From an uncultured Prevotellaceae bacterium (GTDB lineage Bacteria > Bacteroidota > Bacteroidia > Bacteroidales > Muribaculaceae): a stretch of DNA of 37,106 nucleotides. A program made the translations under genes and the position numbers. The notes below the pieces were generated by a model that was given only the letters and a program-made list of their open reading frames with translations, had not been told where the DNA came from and searched no databases. Positions 1-8,045 of this stretch are shown piece by piece (position 1 is the stretch's first letter; each line of letters begins with the position of its first letter). Location of the stretch: assembly GCA_947302275.1 (NCBI GenBank), contig CAMYUW010000025.1, forward strand, positions 1 to 37,106, in the 5' to 3' direction.

Positions 1-3000
1 TACTATTGCTACTCTGCCTGAGCCTCTTGTCACTGCCGGGACTGGCCCGTGTGGTAACAGGCGTGGTAACGCAGTCGAGCGACGGCGAGCCGATTATCGG
101 CGCATCGGTCAAGGTGCACGGCACAACGCGCGGCACGGCGACCGACTTTGACGGCCGTTTCTCGATTGAGGCAGGCGACGGTGACGTGCTCGACGTGAGC
201 TACGTGGGCATGAATCCCAAGAGCGTGAAGATTGGCCCGGGACAGACCGAGGTCAATATCGCCCTTGAGGACAATGCGCAAGTGCTGGGCGAGGTCGTGG
301 TGACCGCCATGGGCCAGACCCAGGAGAAGAAGAAACTGAACTTCGCTGTGCAGTCCCTCGATGAGGAACAGGTGACCGCTGGCGGTTCCACCAACTTCGC
401 CAACTCGCTGCAGGGCAAGATCGCCGGTCTGCAGGTAAGCACCGGCGGCAGTTCGCCCAACGCCTCAACCCAAGTCATCATCCGCGCCATTTCGTCGATG
501 AACAACTCGATGAACAACGAGCCGCTGATCATCATTGATGGTATGGCCATTCGCGGTGGTGCTTCAACGCTCGCCGACATGAACCCCAACGACATCGACA
601 ACATTACGGTGCTGAAGGGCGCTGCTGCATCGGCTCTCTATGGCCAGGAGGCGGCAAACGGTGTTATTATGGTCACCACCAAAAGCGGCGGCACCAATGG
701 CGAGGTCACTGTATCGGCTTCGGCCTCGCTCGAGTTGAATACTCCCTACCGATTGCCTAAGATACAGAGCACCTTCATTCCCGGTGCCAAGGGGATGTAC
801 AAGGAGAACATGGGCAGCGGCGGCTGGGGCCCATATCTGGGTGAGAACGACACCTATTACAACAACTTGAAGGATTTCCTCAAAACCGGTATCCTGCAGA
901 AGTATGATGTGAGCGTGAGCGGCGGTTCCGAGAAGTTCTCATCTTATGCTTCGGTATCTTACTATGACAATCAGGGTATTGTCCCCAAGGACTACCGCAA
1001 GCAGGTGAATGCCCTCATCAAGGGTACATATAAACCCAGCGACAAGGTGACTGTGCAGTTGAGCGCCAACTTCATGAACCGTAAGTCACGCGGTTTCGGC
1101 AACTCGATGTCCACTATCTACAACTGGGGTATCAACAAGAACATGAGCGACTACCGCACCCTTGAGGGCCATGTGAACTGGTGGGCCTATTACGACCACT
1201 GGGAGAACCTGCTCGACACCGAGCGCATCAACGGTGCCGTTTCACCCTATTTTGGCCGTTATATGGACTGGAGCCAGACCGAGGGCAACCGTTTCGTCAT
1301 CAATGGCCAGATCAGTTATGAGCCGATTAAGAACCTGGTGTTCACCGGTAAGATGGGCTATGACAAGAGCTACTCGATGTATGACTCCTATACTGTGCCA
1401 CGCATCTATGACGGCGACCTGGTGGATCCCATGGCCGATGATGTGCAGACCAAGCTTTCGGACATGCAGTCCAAATTCGGCTCATACAGTTTCCAGCCCT
1501 CACGTGGCTCTTTGCTGAACATGCAGTTCCTGACGACCTATCAGCATACTTTTGCCGAGGACTATACGGTAAGTGCACTCTATGGTTTGGAATACAAGGA
1601 AACACGTGGAGTGGAAGCCTCGATGTATAATGAGCACTTCCAGCTGGGTGGTGAGTTCTACAGCTTCAACAATACCGACTTCACCAACGGCGACCTGCTC
1701 ATCAGCAACCATCCCACGTTATATCACAGCAAGAGGAACATCTACGGACACTTCGGTGAACTGCGATTTGACTACAAGGGCATGGCGCAAATTTCAGCAA
1801 CCGCCCGTTTGGACGGCTCATCGACCTTGAGACAGTCCACACAGACGACGTTCTTCTATCCGTCGGTAACCGCCGGTATCATCTTCAGCGAGATGTTCAA
1901 CCTGAGCAACGATTGGTTCAGCTACGGCAAGTTGCGAGGCAACTGGGCCAAAGTGGGTAAAGACTGCCAAGCCTTCCTGTTCACCGACACCTATAAGCAG
2001 TGGACCCTCTTCCCTGATGGTGGTTATGGTGTGGATCCCACCACATCGCGTGCCGTTGATCTGGTTCCCGAGATGACCAAGTCGTGGGAGATTGGCGCCG
2101 ACCTGCGTTTCTTCCGCAACTGGACACGTCTCGACATCGCTTATTACTCGACAACGGTCGATAACCAGATTGTGACGGTGCGCGTGTCGCCCGCCTCGGG
2201 TGTGATTCTCCAGACCCGCAACGAGGGTAGCTTGAAGAATCATGGTATGGAGATTTCACTCAACCAAGATATTATCAAGGCCAACGACTTCTCTTGGACC
2301 GCTCTGGCCAACTTCTCGTTCAATCGCAGCAAGGTTTTGTACCTGCCCAATGAGTTGACCGAGATCCAAGGTACCCAGTATGGCGACATCTTCCCCGTTG
2401 CCCGCCTGCATGAGTCATCGACGGGCATCTCGGGTAAGGACTACGTGCGTGACCCCGAAGGTCGTGTCGTGTGTGACGAGAATGGTTATCCCATCATCGA
2501 TGCTGCCAAGGGTCTCTACATCGGGAATCGTGAGCCCGACTGGCTGTTGGGCATCGGCAGCACCTTGCGTTACAAGAACGCAAGCCTCTCTTTCCTGTTC
2601 GACGGCCGCAAGGGCGGTGACGTGGTCAACGTCACCGGACGCAGCCAGATCACCAACGGCATGAGCAGCCTCTATGACAAGTACCGCAACCGCGAGTACA
2701 TCATCGACGGCGTGCAGGCCGTAGCCGGTCCCGATGGAACGACGACCTATGTCAAGAACACCACGCCCATCGTGCTTGACTCCTATTTCATCAACACCTA
2801 CTATGCAACTGTATCGTCCAACTTCATCGAGGACGGTTCCTATATCCGCTTGAGTTATGTGACGCTGAGCTATGACTTCGGCAAGCACTTCAAGCGCACC
2901 TGGCCCGTTAAGGGCTTGTCGTTGACGGCTACGGCACGCAACCTGTTCCTGTTGACCAAGTACCGCGGCAATGATCCCGCCGTGCTTGCTGCCACTTCAG

Positions 3001-3083
3001 GCGGCACCGGTAGCGCTGGTATCGACAATTATAACGTGCCCAGCACGCGCAGTTTCAATTTCACGCTTAAAGCAACATTCTAA
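1..3083 (+). CDS. SusC/RagA-family TonB-dependent outer-membrane transporter (5' partial)
   Basis: This is an outer-membrane TonB-dependent porin that imports glycans or peptides handed over by its SusD partner. The reading frame is open to the left edge, so the start codon and the first residues of the signal peptide lie outside; the TTG at position 6 is probably not the start. From position 6, residues 1-15 are the end of a hydrophobic signal peptide. Residues about 17-98 form the carboxypeptidase-regulatory-like domain (GVVTQSSDGEPIIGASV). Residues about 110-225 form the plug, with the family signature DGMAIRGG and the segment VLKGAAASALYGQEAANG. The remainder is the 22-strand barrel, ending in an aromatic residue (KATF). 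The length of about 1025 aa is normal. An AGGAGG ribosome-binding site and 17 bp separate it from susD. The family is certain; the substrate cannot be read. Confidence 0.97.
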   Translation, partial: LLLLCLSLLSLPGLARVVTGVVTQSSDGEPIIGASVKVHGTTRGTATDFDGRFSIEAGDGDVLDVSYVGMNPKSVKIGPGQTEVNIALEDNAQVLGEVVVTAMGQTQEKKKLNFAVQSLDEEQVTAGGSTNFANSLQGKIAGLQVSTGGSSPNASTQVIIRAISSMNNSMNNEPLIIIDGMAIRGGASTLADMNPNDIDNITVLKGAAASALYGQEAANGVIMVTTKSGGTNGEVTVSASASLELNTPYRLPKIQSTFIPGAKGMYKENMGSGGWGPYLGENDTYYNNLKDFLKTGILQKYDVSVSGGSEKFSSYASVSYYDNQGIVPKDYRKQVNALIKGTYKPSDKVTVQLSANFMNRKSRGFGNSMSTIYNWGINKNMSDYRTLEGHVNWWAYYDHWENLLDTERINGAVSPYFGRYMDWSQTEGNRFVINGQISYEPIKNLVFTGKMGYDKSYSMYDSYTVPRIYDGDLVDPMADDVQTKLSDMQSKFGSYSFQPSRGSLLNMQFLTTYQHTFAEDYTVSALYGLEYKETRGVEASMYNEHFQLGGEFYSFNNTDFTNGDLLISNHPTLYHSKRNIYGHFGELRFDYKGMAQISATARLDGSSTLRQSTQTTFFYPSVTAGIIFSEMFNLSNDWFSYGKLRGNWAKVGKDCQAFLFTDTYKQWTLFPDGGYGVDPTTSRAVDLVPEMTKSWEIGADLRFFRNWTRLDIAYYSTTVDNQIVTVRVSPASGVILQTRNEGSLKNHGMEISLNQDIIKANDFSWTALANFSFNRSKVLYLPNELTEIQGTQYGDIFPVARLHESSTGISGKDYVRDPEGRVVCDENGYPIIDAAKGLYIGNREPDWLLGIGSTLRYKNASLSFLFDGRKGGDVVNVTGRSQITNGMSSLYDKYRNREYIIDGVQAVAGPDGTTTYVKNTTPIVLDSYFINTYYATVSSNFIEDGSYIRLSYVTLSYDFGKHFKRTWPVKGLSLTATARNLFLLTKYRGNDPAVLAATSGGTGSAGIDNYNVPSTRSFNFTLKATF

Positions 3084-3100
3084 ACAGGAGGCCAACGACT

Positions 3101-5020
3101 ATGAAAAAGATCAAATTTTTAGCATTATTGATGCTGGTTGGCCTGGTGTCGGTGAGCTGTAACGATGTCCTTGACGACAACGTCAACCCCGACAGGGCCC
3201 ATGTGATTGATGCCAAGGACGGCCTGCCCGTCATCATCTATTACGCCCAGCAGATTGTTTATGACCACAGCGAGTACTACGCCTACTTCTCCCAGATGCT
3301 CACCACCGGCGGCAAGAGCTCGGTGGGTGCCTACAGCTACAAGTGCGAGTGGGAGATGCTGACGATGAACCGCCACCCGATGTGGCGCCGCCATTTCTAT
3401 GACATCGGCAAGAACACCGTCAATCTGATCAATAATTCCAAGGCCATCAATTCGCCCAACTACGAACTGATAGGTCGTACGATTATGCTGATGTCCACCC
3501 AGTTGACGACCGATGCTTTTGGCGATATCCCTCGCAGCGAGGCTTATCAGAGCATCGCTCCCACCTATGACACCCAAGCCTCGGTATATGCTTGGATGAT
3601 GCAGGAGTGCGAAGACCTCATCAAGATGTATGAGGACCCCGCCATTGTCAACAGCCCCGACAACCAGCCGCTCACAGCCAAGGAAGACCGCGTCTATGGC
3701 GGTGACCTTGAGAAGTGGAAAGGTCTGGTGCTGGCCGTAAAGGCCCGCCTGCTGCTGCGCAACATCCCCAATGTGGACCGCAGCCCCGCGATGTGCCAGA
3801 AGATTATCGACGCTGCCGATGCCGCCATCAACCAGTGGCGCAAGGGTGACGTGTTTGACTACCAGGGTGGCCGTGACGCATGGTTCGGCAACGAGCCCCG
3901 CTATTATTGGGACGGAGGAACGGGCACACAGAACGCGGTTTGGAGCGTAGCTCAGCCCGTCATCAACTCGTGGGAGTCGCGCGGCAACTTGTTGGGTAGC
4001 GCCATCCCGAGCAAGTTCTTCATGGTCGATCTGATGGGTATCAGCAAGCCCGAGAACGAGATGACCTGCGGTATGTTCAATGCCGAGGGTGCCCACGACG
4101 GATTTGCCAACGATCCGCGTTGCGGACTGCTGATGATTGCCCGCACGGGACCCGCAAGCCCGTCGGTGACCAGCGAGCGCATCAAGATGCGTTATCTGGA
4201 GAACAACATCGGTATGGGCACGTCCTACAAGATTGCTAACTATCCCAACCTTTATATGGGTGCCTATGCCGGGGCAGCCGATGCCTACAACCCCATTTTC
4301 ACGATGGAAGAACTTTACTTCATCAAGGCCGAGGCCATGTACTGGATGGGCAAGAAGACCGAGGCTTGCGCTTTGGCCAAAGAGGCAACACAGTGGAATA
4401 TCCAGCGTCACCTTGCTGCATTCCTGCGCCTTTATCCCAACGAGAATTATAACGCTAATACCGACAACAAGTATCCAGGCAATTCGGTTGCAGGCGGCAA
4501 ACCCGGCTATCAGGCTGCCGAGTACTGGGAAGGTCAAGTGGCTGCATTCCTCGACAATGTGGACTACTTCCGTGGAACGAGCAGCACTCCTGCTGTCCAC
4601 AAGGTGACCGACCGCGGTAACAAGCACTGGTATTTCAATCCCAGCGAGTTCACGTTGAGCGACCTGATGCAGCAGAAGTACATCGCCATGTATCTGCAGC
4701 CCGAGCAGTGGACCGACATGCGCCGTTACCACTACAGTAACAACCGCAACCACTACGGCATCGGTGACAACCAGGAAATCGTTTATCCGACGCTGCGCCG
4801 TCCTTACAACCTCTATTCAGCCTACTGGATTGACGGTCTGACCGAGGAGCAGAAGGAGAACACCTGGATTCAGCGTATCAATTACGACCCCGAGACCGAA
4901 GAGAAGTATAACCGTCAGGAACTCGAGCGCCTGGGTGCGTATAAGAACTACAAGTGGTTGCAGGAGCCCATGATATGGGCCCACAACTATGGTGAAGTTT
5001 CCTCGTTGACACAAGAGTAA
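3101..5020 (+). CDS. SusD/RagB-family surface substrate-binding lipoprotein
   Basis: This is the outer-membrane lipoprotein that caps the SusC barrel and binds the substrate. A basic and hydrophobic signal peptide ends in lipobox S-V-S-C with the lipidated cysteine at residue 20. The motif LTTDAFGDIP near residue 137 and the helical, TPR-like composition (for example MEELYFIKAEAMYWMGKKTEA) are typical of SusD-like proteins. At 639 aa it is somewhat longer than classical SusD (about 550 aa). The ATG follows an AGGAGG sequence by a good distance and lies 17 bp after susC, so the two are co-transcribed. The protein is more like the SusD-like_2/RagB branch than starch-binding SusD, but this placement is a judgement by eye. 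The ligand is unknown. Confidence 0.95.
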   Translation: MKKIKFLALLMLVGLVSVSCNDVLDDNVNPDRAHVIDAKDGLPVIIYYAQQIVYDHSEYYAYFSQMLTTGGKSSVGAYSYKCEWEMLTMNRHPMWRRHFYDIGKNTVNLINNSKAINSPNYELIGRTIMLMSTQLTTDAFGDIPRSEAYQSIAPTYDTQASVYAWMMQECEDLIKMYEDPAIVNSPDNQPLTAKEDRVYGGDLEKWKGLVLAVKARLLLRNIPNVDRSPAMCQKIIDAADAAINQWRKGDVFDYQGGRDAWFGNEPRYYWDGGTGTQNAVWSVAQPVINSWESRGNLLGSAIPSKFFMVDLMGISKPENEMTCGMFNAEGAHDGFANDPRCGLLMIARTGPASPSVTSERIKMRYLENNIGMGTSYKIANYPNLYMGAYAGAADAYNPIFTMEELYFIKAEAMYWMGKKTEACALAKEATQWNIQRHLAAFLRLYPNENYNANTDNKYPGNSVAGGKPGYQAAEYWEGQVAAFLDNVDYFRGTSSTPAVHKVTDRGNKHWYFNPSEFTLSDLMQQKYIAMYLQPEQWTDMRRYHYSNNRNHYGIGDNQEIVYPTLRRPYNLYSAYWIDGLTEEQKENTWIQRINYDPETEEKYNRQELERLGAYKNYKWLQEPMIWAHNYGEVSSLTQE

Positions 5021-5053
5021 TGACCTTAACTACCTTAAGGACCTTATAAAGAA
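5021..5053 (+). repeat. Short degenerate tandem repeat (ACCTTA units)
   Basis: Three imperfect ACCTTA units fill the gap between the susD stop and the next start (ACCTTAACT, ACCTTAAGG, ACCTTATAA). Such AT-rich micro-repeats recur in other gaps of this window with different unit sequences. No ribosome-binding site other than AAAG is visible. Function unknown. Confidence 0.55.
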
Positions 5054-6112
5054 ATGAAGAATATGAAACGAAACAAAATAAAATATGGACTGATGGCTGT
5101 GCTGGCATTGCTCATGACTTCGTGCGCGATACATGATCCGTTTGCCGACAACGGCCAGCTCGGACAGGTGTTGCCCACTGTGGATTGGGAACAAGGCTCC
5201 ACAGTAGTCAAGGCGGGCAATTATGCCTCCTTCAAGGGCAAGTACTACACCACCAGCGAGAAGGCGTTAGATCACAGCGAGGTGTGGTGCCTCATCAAGC
5301 GTGAGCAGAACGCTTCGGCGACCAGCAAGTTGACCACTTCGCTGGCTTATACCAAGAACTACTCACTCACCGACACGGTGCGCTCCAGCCAGATGGTGGC
5401 CACTTATCCCCATAGCAAGGCCGAGTGGGATGGTTACGAGTATGTCTTGACTGACAGTTTCCCCACTTCACGCACCCTCGCCCCTGTGACTTGGGTCAAT
5501 CCCGAGGAGTGGGATCAGGAGAAGTTTGACAGTTATTATCCCTCGACGTTCCAGCAGGAGTTTATGGACCACATGGTCAATGCTTTGACCAAGGACAGTA
5601 CCTATTACAACGACCTGCGCAACGTCTATATCAAGTACAACTTCCCGATTGAACTGTTTGAGCAGCTGAATGCCAAGTACAACATCGATTTCCCGACCGA
5701 CACCACGTCTGACGACAAGTCCAATGCTTGGTTTACCACCGATGAAGTGGACCATTACTACTACATCACGGTGGCCGAGGACGGAACGGCAGTATATCAT
5801 GAGATTGCCGACCAAAGTTCCGCTCCGGCAGGTGCCAACGTGCAACCGGTCTATAAGTCGGCCTTCTGGCTCTTCTCGCGCTACAGCGACGACACGGGTG
5901 GCAAGATTACCACGGTGCGCCGCCAGTACATGCCCTATTTCAAGAGCATGCTCGAGACGATTCCCTTCACGTCGTGGATTTACAACACGTCGGACAAGGT
6001 TTATACGGTGAACTTTAGCCGTACCTATTTCCTGGAACCACAATTCCGTGTGTATGACACCGACGGCAAGGTGGGCGTGACTACCGATAACAAAGAAGTG
6101 ACACTCAATTAG
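5054..6112 (+). CDS. Hypothetical surface lipoprotein of the SusCD operon
   Basis: The 352-residue product starts with a basic segment and a hydrophobic stretch that ends in lipobox L-M-T-S-C, with the cysteine at residue 24, so it is a lipoprotein, probably outer-membrane and surface exposed. No family is recognised. The rest is rich in Tyr, Thr, Asp and Trp, as in beta-sandwich glycan-binding lipoproteins that occupy the position after susD (SusE-like, DUF4843-like). A second ATG lies three codons downstream (MKRNKIKYG) and could be the true start. The gene follows susD by 33 bp and precedes the PKD lipoprotein, so it probably belongs to the same uptake complex. That it binds the substrate is inferred from position only. 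Confidence 0.85.
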   Translation: MKNMKRNKIKYGLMAVLALLMTSCAIHDPFADNGQLGQVLPTVDWEQGSTVVKAGNYASFKGKYYTTSEKALDHSEVWCLIKREQNASATSKLTTSLAYTKNYSLTDTVRSSQMVATYPHSKAEWDGYEYVLTDSFPTSRTLAPVTWVNPEEWDQEKFDSYYPSTFQQEFMDHMVNALTKDSTYYNDLRNVYIKYNFPIELFEQLNAKYNIDFPTDTTSDDKSNAWFTTDEVDHYYYITVAEDGTAVYHEIADQSSAPAGANVQPVYKSAFWLFSRYSDDTGGKITTVRRQYMPYFKSMLETIPFTSWIYNTSDKVYTVNFSRTYFLEPQFRVYDTDGKVGVTTDNKEVTLN

Positions 6113-6196
6113 AGTTTAGAGTTTAAAGTTTAGAGTTTAGAGTTGGCATCCGCCGACAAACTAAGGACTATAAACTAAGGACTAAAAACTTAAAAC
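6113..6196 (+). repeat. AT-rich heptamer micro-repeat with inverted arms
   Basis: After the stop codon come five imperfect copies of the unit GAGTTTA or AAGTTTA. They are followed by a second block in inverted sense (AAACTAAGGACT twice, then AAACTTAAAACTT). The two blocks could pair into a long weak hairpin. Similar heptamer strings are common between genes in Bacteroidales genomes, as far as I recall. It separates two genes of one operon, so it may influence mRNA processing or differential expression. This is inference. Confidence 0.6.
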
Positions 6197-6205
6197 TTGA
6201 AAAAG

Positions 6206-7936
6206 ATGAAGACTCTCAATAAAATAGCATTCATTTTCATGCTGGCGATAATGGCGGTGTCATGTATCGACAAGACGCCCGACTATGACAATTTCGCTAC
6301 CAAGGATGTAGACTTTACTTACAGGGTGGACGATGACCGCTATGGTCTGGATTTCTACGTTGTATCGACGGTTGAGTTCACCAACACCTCGTCCAAGTCG
6401 GGCCAGGTGACGTGGGACTTCGGCGACGGTACGACTTCGACCGAAATGAATCCCTCGCACAAGTTTGACAAGGCCGGTATCTACCAGGTGACACTGACGG
6501 TTGACGGTGTAGGCAGCTGCACCTATCCGCTGCTCATCTATGACATTGCTCCCATGTTGAGCGTGGTTGAACAAAGCTCGTCACCAGTTGTCATCAACGA
6601 TGTGGATGTGAAGCTTGATATCGAGCTGCCCAATCCCGAGAATCTGGTGTGCAAGTACGTGTGGACTTTCCCCGAGGGCACGCGCGATGCACAGGGTAAC
6701 CTGATTACGACCTTTGAGGGCTATAGCCATGAGGACGGAACGACTGACAACCCTGGCAAGCTGACCTTCAGCAACATCGGCTCGCAGAAGATCACGCTGC
6801 AGACGTGGTTTGACATCAACGGTGAGAACCGCCGTCTTGAGGACAGTTACGTCAACGTGCAGGTGGGCTCATCGATTCCTGCTCCCACGCTCTATTATGC
6901 GACCCAGGGCGGCAACATCATGGCCGTAAAGCTGGTGGACCTCTCCAAGTTGCCTACCGGTACCAAGAATCTGCCGTTTGACATGGGCGTGAGCTCGGGC
7001 AACATGCCCACCACGCTGGTCTTTGCTACCGAGAAGACCGTGACCGAGACCGGTGTCATTGAGCAGGACAATATCTACATCCTGGATTGCGGCAAGCAGT
7101 ATTACTACATCAACGATGAGGCCGGTAACCTGGGAGACGGCAAAATCACCGTCATGAGTGCCGACGGATTGGTTACTAATGTCATGGTCACCAACGTGGG
7201 CGGTCCTGCCTTCAACGATCCCTTCCAGGGTTGCACCGACGGCACTACCCTCTACTACACCGACCGCAATACGGGTATCCGCACCATGCCGCTGTCGGCA
7301 CGTGGCGAGACCGAACAGACCAACTTCAACAGCACGGCTGGTTACTATGTTGTCAACAACCAGTTGAGCTACTACGGCCAGGGTATCGCCTATGGTGCCA
7401 TCCACACGGGATTGTATCTAGACCGCACAGGCATGTTCTGGTGGGGTAAGAACTACTCGGGCAACGGTATCTACCGCTTCCGCCCGAGCGATATCGGCAA
7501 GACCGGTACCGGTGTGCCCATACCTCATCCCATCGTGCTCGAAACGACGCAACCGCGTGGTTTCACGCTTGATGAGGACCTGGGCTACCTGTATGTGTGG
7601 ATGACCAAGGGCACCACGCCAGGTGTGGGCTTTACCCAATATGCCATCCCGGCCGAGAACGCCACGGTGACCTACGACAAGTACATCAACTTCATCACCA
7701 TGGAGGCCGACCCCATCAACACGACCGATGCCGAGGGCGTTTACACCACCCAGCTGGCTGTTGATGCCCAGACGCACTACGTCTATTTCGGCTTCCGTGC
7801 CGCGACGACCGAGAAAACCTACACCACCGGCCTGTATTACTTCAATCCCGCCGACGGCAAGGTCTATAACTTCAACGGCAACAAGGACAAGATCCTGGGC
7901 GTGTGCATCAACCCGAGGCTGACCAACTTGTTCTAA
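6206..7936 (+). CDS. PKD-domain surface lipoprotein of the SusCD operon
   Basis: The chosen start is the ATG at 6206; a TTG at 6197 is also in frame. The signal peptide ends in lipobox M-A-V-S-C with cysteine 20. Residues about 45-105 form a clear PKD beta-sandwich, with the hallmark WDFGDGTTS and the later H-x-F and G-x-Y-x-V-T-L-x-V pattern. A second PKD-like segment follows near residues 145-220 (VWTFPEG). The remaining C-terminal part (from about residue 225) has repeated short beta motifs such as LYYATQGGNIMAV and FTLDEDLGYLYVW, which suggests a beta-propeller. PKD-like lipoproteins are common accessory members of SusCD operons, where they probably bind the target polymer at the surface. 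No catalytic residues are recognised. Confidence 0.88.
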   Translation: MKTLNKIAFIFMLAIMAVSCIDKTPDYDNFATKDVDFTYRVDDDRYGLDFYVVSTVEFTNTSSKSGQVTWDFGDGTTSTEMNPSHKFDKAGIYQVTLTVDGVGSCTYPLLIYDIAPMLSVVEQSSSPVVINDVDVKLDIELPNPENLVCKYVWTFPEGTRDAQGNLITTFEGYSHEDGTTDNPGKLTFSNIGSQKITLQTWFDINGENRRLEDSYVNVQVGSSIPAPTLYYATQGGNIMAVKLVDLSKLPTGTKNLPFDMGVSSGNMPTTLVFATEKTVTETGVIEQDNIYILDCGKQYYYINDEAGNLGDGKITVMSADGLVTNVMVTNVGGPAFNDPFQGCTDGTTLYYTDRNTGIRTMPLSARGETEQTNFNSTAGYYVVNNQLSYYGQGIAYGAIHTGLYLDRTGMFWWGKNYSGNGIYRFRPSDIGKTGTGVPIPHPIVLETTQPRGFTLDEDLGYLYVWMTKGTTPGVGFTQYAIPAENATVTYDKYINFITMEADPINTTDAEGVYTTQLAVDAQTHYVYFGFRAATTEKTYTTGLYYFNPADGKVYNFNGNKDKILGVCINPRLTNLF

Positions 7937-7949
7937 AGCCATAAAAGAC

Positions 7950-8029
7950 GGCGTGTCACAATTCATTCGTAGCTTTTTATGTCGCGCTTCGCGCAAGATC
8001 AAAGCTTAAGGCGCTAATAATGACACACC
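7950..8029. repeat. Nested inverted repeat between PKD lipoprotein and GHL10 genes
   Basis: Outer arms GGCGTGTCA (7950-7958) and TGACACACC (8021-8029) pair with one G-U. Inside, AGCTTT (7971-7976) pairs with AAAGCT (8001-8006), and the core CGCG-CTT-CGCG (7983-7993) forms a tight hairpin. There is no clear T-run, so it is not a canonical intrinsic terminator. The central 7972-7998 segment matches a second element at 37016-37043 in the opposite orientation (21 of 28 aligned positions), which points to a dispersed repeat family. Confidence 0.6.
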
Positions 8030-8045
8030 CTCAAAACTCTGAGCT

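Noticed and set aside
3125..4753. Long open frame of 542 codons on the minus strand opposite susD
   Set aside because: It lies entirely antisense to a well-supported SusD gene in a GC-rich codon pattern that leaves the opposite frame open. It has no recognisable domain, signal or ribosome-binding site.
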